A stretch of DNA of 64,000 nucleotides from Streptantibioticus ferralitis (GTDB lineage: Bacteria > Actinomycetota > Actinomycetes > Streptomycetales > Streptomycetaceae), in contig NZ_JARHTQ010000011.1 in the NCBI RefSeq assembly GCF_029223525.1, positions 124,001 to 188,000 of the forward strand, written 5' to 3'. Position 1 is the stretch's first letter; every line of letters begins with the position of its first letter. The translations under genes were made by a program, and so were the position numbers. The notes under the pieces were generated by a model. That model did no database searches. It was given only the letters and a program-made list of their open reading frames with translations, and had not been told where the DNA came from. Positions 62,169 through 64,000 of the stretch are shown piece after piece.

Positions 62169-63421
62169 ATGGATGTGGTGCACCCGCGGTGCGCGGGCAT
62201 AGATATCGGCAAGGCGGACATGAAGGTGTGCGTGCGAGTTCCCGGGGCCGGAGGTAGGCGGCACAGCGAGGTGCGCACGTTCTCGACGATGGCTGCCGGG
62301 GTGTTCGAGGCCCGCGATTGGTTGTCTGGCTTGGGCGTGACGTTGGTGGCGATGGAGGCGACCGGATCGTATTGGAAGCCGGTGTTCTACGTCCTGGAGC
62401 AGGATTTCGAGACCTGGCTGCTCAATGCCCGGCACATGCGCAATCTGCCCGGCCGCAAGACTGATGTCGCGGATTCGGTGTGGATCGCGCAGTTGGTCGA
62501 GCATGGTCTTGTCAGGCCCAGTTTCGTGCCGCCCGAGCCGATCCGTCATCTGCGTGATCTAACCCGTTATCGGGCGGAGTTAACTGCCGAGCGGACGCGT
62601 GAGGCGGTGCGGCTGGAAAGGCTGCTGGAGGACTCCGGGGTCAAGGTGCCGGTCGTGGCTTCGCACATTTTGACCAAGTCGGTGCGTGCGATGCTCGAGG
62701 CGCTGATCGAAGAGAGCGTGATCCTGCGGTGCTGGCCGATCTGGCCAGGGGCCCGATGCGCCGGAAGATCGGGGAGCTGCGGGAAGCCCTGGCTGGCAAC
62801 TGGAGTGCCCACCACGGCTTCCTGGCCCGGATCATGCTCGACCGCATCGATGCTTGCACTGCCCAGATCGAGGCGGTGACCGGGCAGATCGAGGCGCAGC
62901 TGGGCGAACACCGCAGTGCCGAGGGGTCTTTGGGGCCGGTGGAGCGGCTGGCCACGATCCCCGGGGCCTCCGCTGTGCTGGCCCAGGTCATCATTGCCGA
63001 GGTAGGCCTGGACATGGCCCGCTTCCCGACTCCGGGTCACCTCGCCTCATGGGCGGGGATGTGTCCGGGCAACAACGAATCGGCGGGCCGGCGGGGTCCG
63101 GGACGCACCCGGCATGGCGATGTTCACTTGAGGGCTGCTTTGGGCCAGGCCGCGATTACCGCCGCGCGTGCGAAGAACACGTATCTCAGTGCTCGCTACC
63201 GGCGGTTGGTCGGACACACGGGGCGCAAGCGTGCCGTGGTCGCAGTCGGGCACAAGATCTTGATCGCCGTATGGCATGTTCTGCACGATGGCGTGGTCTA
63301 CCAGGAACTCGGAGCGGACTACTACGACCGGCGGCTCAGCAACGCGCGCAAGAAGCGCCGGGCCGTCAACGACCTGCACCGGCTCGGCTACCAGGTCACC
63401 CTCTGGCCCCAGAACGCATAA
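62169..63421 (+). pseudogene. IS110 transposase, copy 2, one frameshift
   Basis: ATG 62169 opens MDVVHPRCAGIDIGKADMKV (DEDD residues in IDIGK), then AMEATGSYWKPVFYVLEQDF and LPGRKTDVADSVWIAQLVEH. Near 62710 one G is missing (GAAGAGAGCG against GAAGGAGAGCG expected), and the protein continues in the next frame from VLADLARGPMRRKIGELREA, via AQVIIAEVGLDMARFPTPGH and GMCPGNNESAGRRGPGRTRH, to the normal end LGYQVTLWPQNA. Apart from the single indel the gene is complete. Confidence 0.8.
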
Positions 63422-63452
63422 CCAACCCCGTGGCTGGGTGATTTACAGACCA

Positions 63453-63960
63453 GAAGTCGGTGGCGAGAAGCCCGTCGGCCTGGGCCTTGAGGAATGCTGC
63501 CCATTCGTCGCGGGCTTGTCGGCGTCGTGGGGCCGGGCCGAGGCCGGCGCTGCGTAGGACGCGCCTCACGGTGGCCGCGCTGATGCGGTGGCCGAGACGG
63601 CGCAGTTCGCCGTGCACGCGCTTGTGGCCCCTCCGGCAGTTCTCGGCGCCGAGGCGGATGATCAGCCCGCGCAACTCGTCGGGTATTGGTGGTCGGCCCA
63701 AGGATGGTGGCTGGCTCTACTTCTGGCTGATCATCTTCTGGTGCCAGGAAAGCAGGGTGCGCGGAGAGGCGAGTCGGTGGGCACGTAGAGGCCGGGGCAG
63801 CAGGCGGGTGAGGATGGCGAACAGTGCGCGTTCTCCGCGACAGCCAGCCGGATTCGGCAGGTCGGCAGAATCGGGCGACAGAGTCCCACAGGTCACGGCA
63901 GGACGCCCGCGCCGAAGTCGGACGGGGAGGACTACAGTAGTCGTGATCGTCCAAGGCTGT
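63453..63960 (-). pseudogene. rve transposase, N-terminal part, split off by IS110 copy 2
   Basis: The minus strand reads (63960 downward) RALFAILTRLLPRPLRAHRL and TLLSWHQKMISQK, a stop, then in another frame MGRPPIPDELRGLIIRLGAE, RRGHKRVHGELRRLGHRISA and QADGLLATDF, where IS110 copy 2 begins. It continues at 61922. The stop near 63718 is a second lesion, so the gene was probably dead irrespective of the IS110. Confidence 0.7.
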
Positions 63961-63983
63961 TCCAATGCCACCGCATCCGCCAA
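63888..63983. repeat. Upstream end of the rve insertion sequence (second copy)
   Basis: GTCACGGCAGGACGCC .. AGTCGTGATCGTCCAAGG .. CCACCGCATCC resembles 6489-6600 at roughly 75 percent by eye. It lies just before the rve N-terminal part on the minus strand. Confidence 0.45.
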
Positions 63984-64000
63984 CATCGCGCGCCCATGCA

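Larger units (their letters stand above)
61923..63452 (+). mobile_element. IS110-family element, copy 2, about 1.5 kb
   Basis: It interrupts a minus-strand rve transposase within the codons for its D-F-F-H-I-D motif; GAAGTC occurs at both borders (61919-61924 and 63453-63458). It begins with the noncoding left end GGGGCCTGTCGGCCGCACCC at 61930, the transposase follows, and a short right end runs to about 63452. It is a direct repeat of copy 1 (12729-13979). Confidence 0.75.

Noticed and set aside
1-64000. CRISPR arrays, rRNA genes or regularly spaced repeats
   Set aside because: No regularly spaced short repeats, cas genes or rRNA sequence were seen in either strand.

Overview
The window is high-GC actinomycete DNA, almost certainly Streptomyces or a close relative. 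The base composition, GTG/TTG starts, short ATGA/GTGA gene overlaps, a StrR-type regulator with in-frame TTA codons, and the families present all point there. It reads as a chromosomal accessory region: biosynthetic genes set among layers of insertion-sequence debris.

Left part (1-12.6 kb): a partial secreted repeat protein, small remnants, an orphan PD-(D/E)XK protein, and a scar of an integrative element (3' half of a tRNA-Ser, a truncated DUF4314 gene and a frameshifted winged-helix gene). A HAD phosphatase follows, then a three-gene module (ImmA/IrrE-like protease, MAB_1171c-like membrane protein, divergent double-HTH regulator), and a StrR/ParB-type activator with three TTA codons. At 12.6-15.8 kb there are remnants of rve, IS110, IS5 and IS66 transposases.

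Biosynthetic block A (15.8-29.4 kb): a P450 and a LuxR-type regulator on the minus strand. Divergent from them is a tightly coupled plus-strand operon: an asparaginyl-tRNA-synthetase-like catalytic core, two methyltransferases, an MccF-like S66 peptidase, an SDR, a HAD-phytanoyl-CoA-dioxygenase fusion, an unrecognised 151-aa protein, a degenerate prolyl-tRNA-synthetase-like protein, an APH-type kinase and a complete methionyl-tRNA synthetase. Two synthetase relatives used as enzymes, an MccF-like deacylase and a spare MetRS suggest an aminoacyl-nucleotide-like antibiotic whose target is MetRS. This is inference.

Block B (31.2-60.7 kb): a dienoyl-CoA-reductase-like SDR and a carrier-like protein without the usual serine (minus strand), a one-module PKS with the order KS-AT-KR-DH-ACP, a broken acetyltransferase-like gene, a three-gene ABC exporter, a stand-alone adenylation domain interrupted by a methyltransferase (cysteine-like code) and a PCP-C-A-PCP NRPS. 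A stack of insertion sequences (47.4-54.0 kb) follows: an IS1380 with a CTAA duplication beside an IS5 whose transposase is split by a group II intron. After the stack come a free PCP, a beta-lactamase-fold protein and a thioesterase (both with Cys where Ser is usual), a clavaminate-synthase-like oxygenase, a second P450 resembling the first, and a low-molecular-weight phosphatase fused to TPRs.

The right edge (60.7-64 kb) is again transposase debris, including a second IS110 in the same orientation as the first. The two IS110 copies, 49 kb apart, bracket both biosynthetic blocks. All calls come from reading the sequence; no searches were run.
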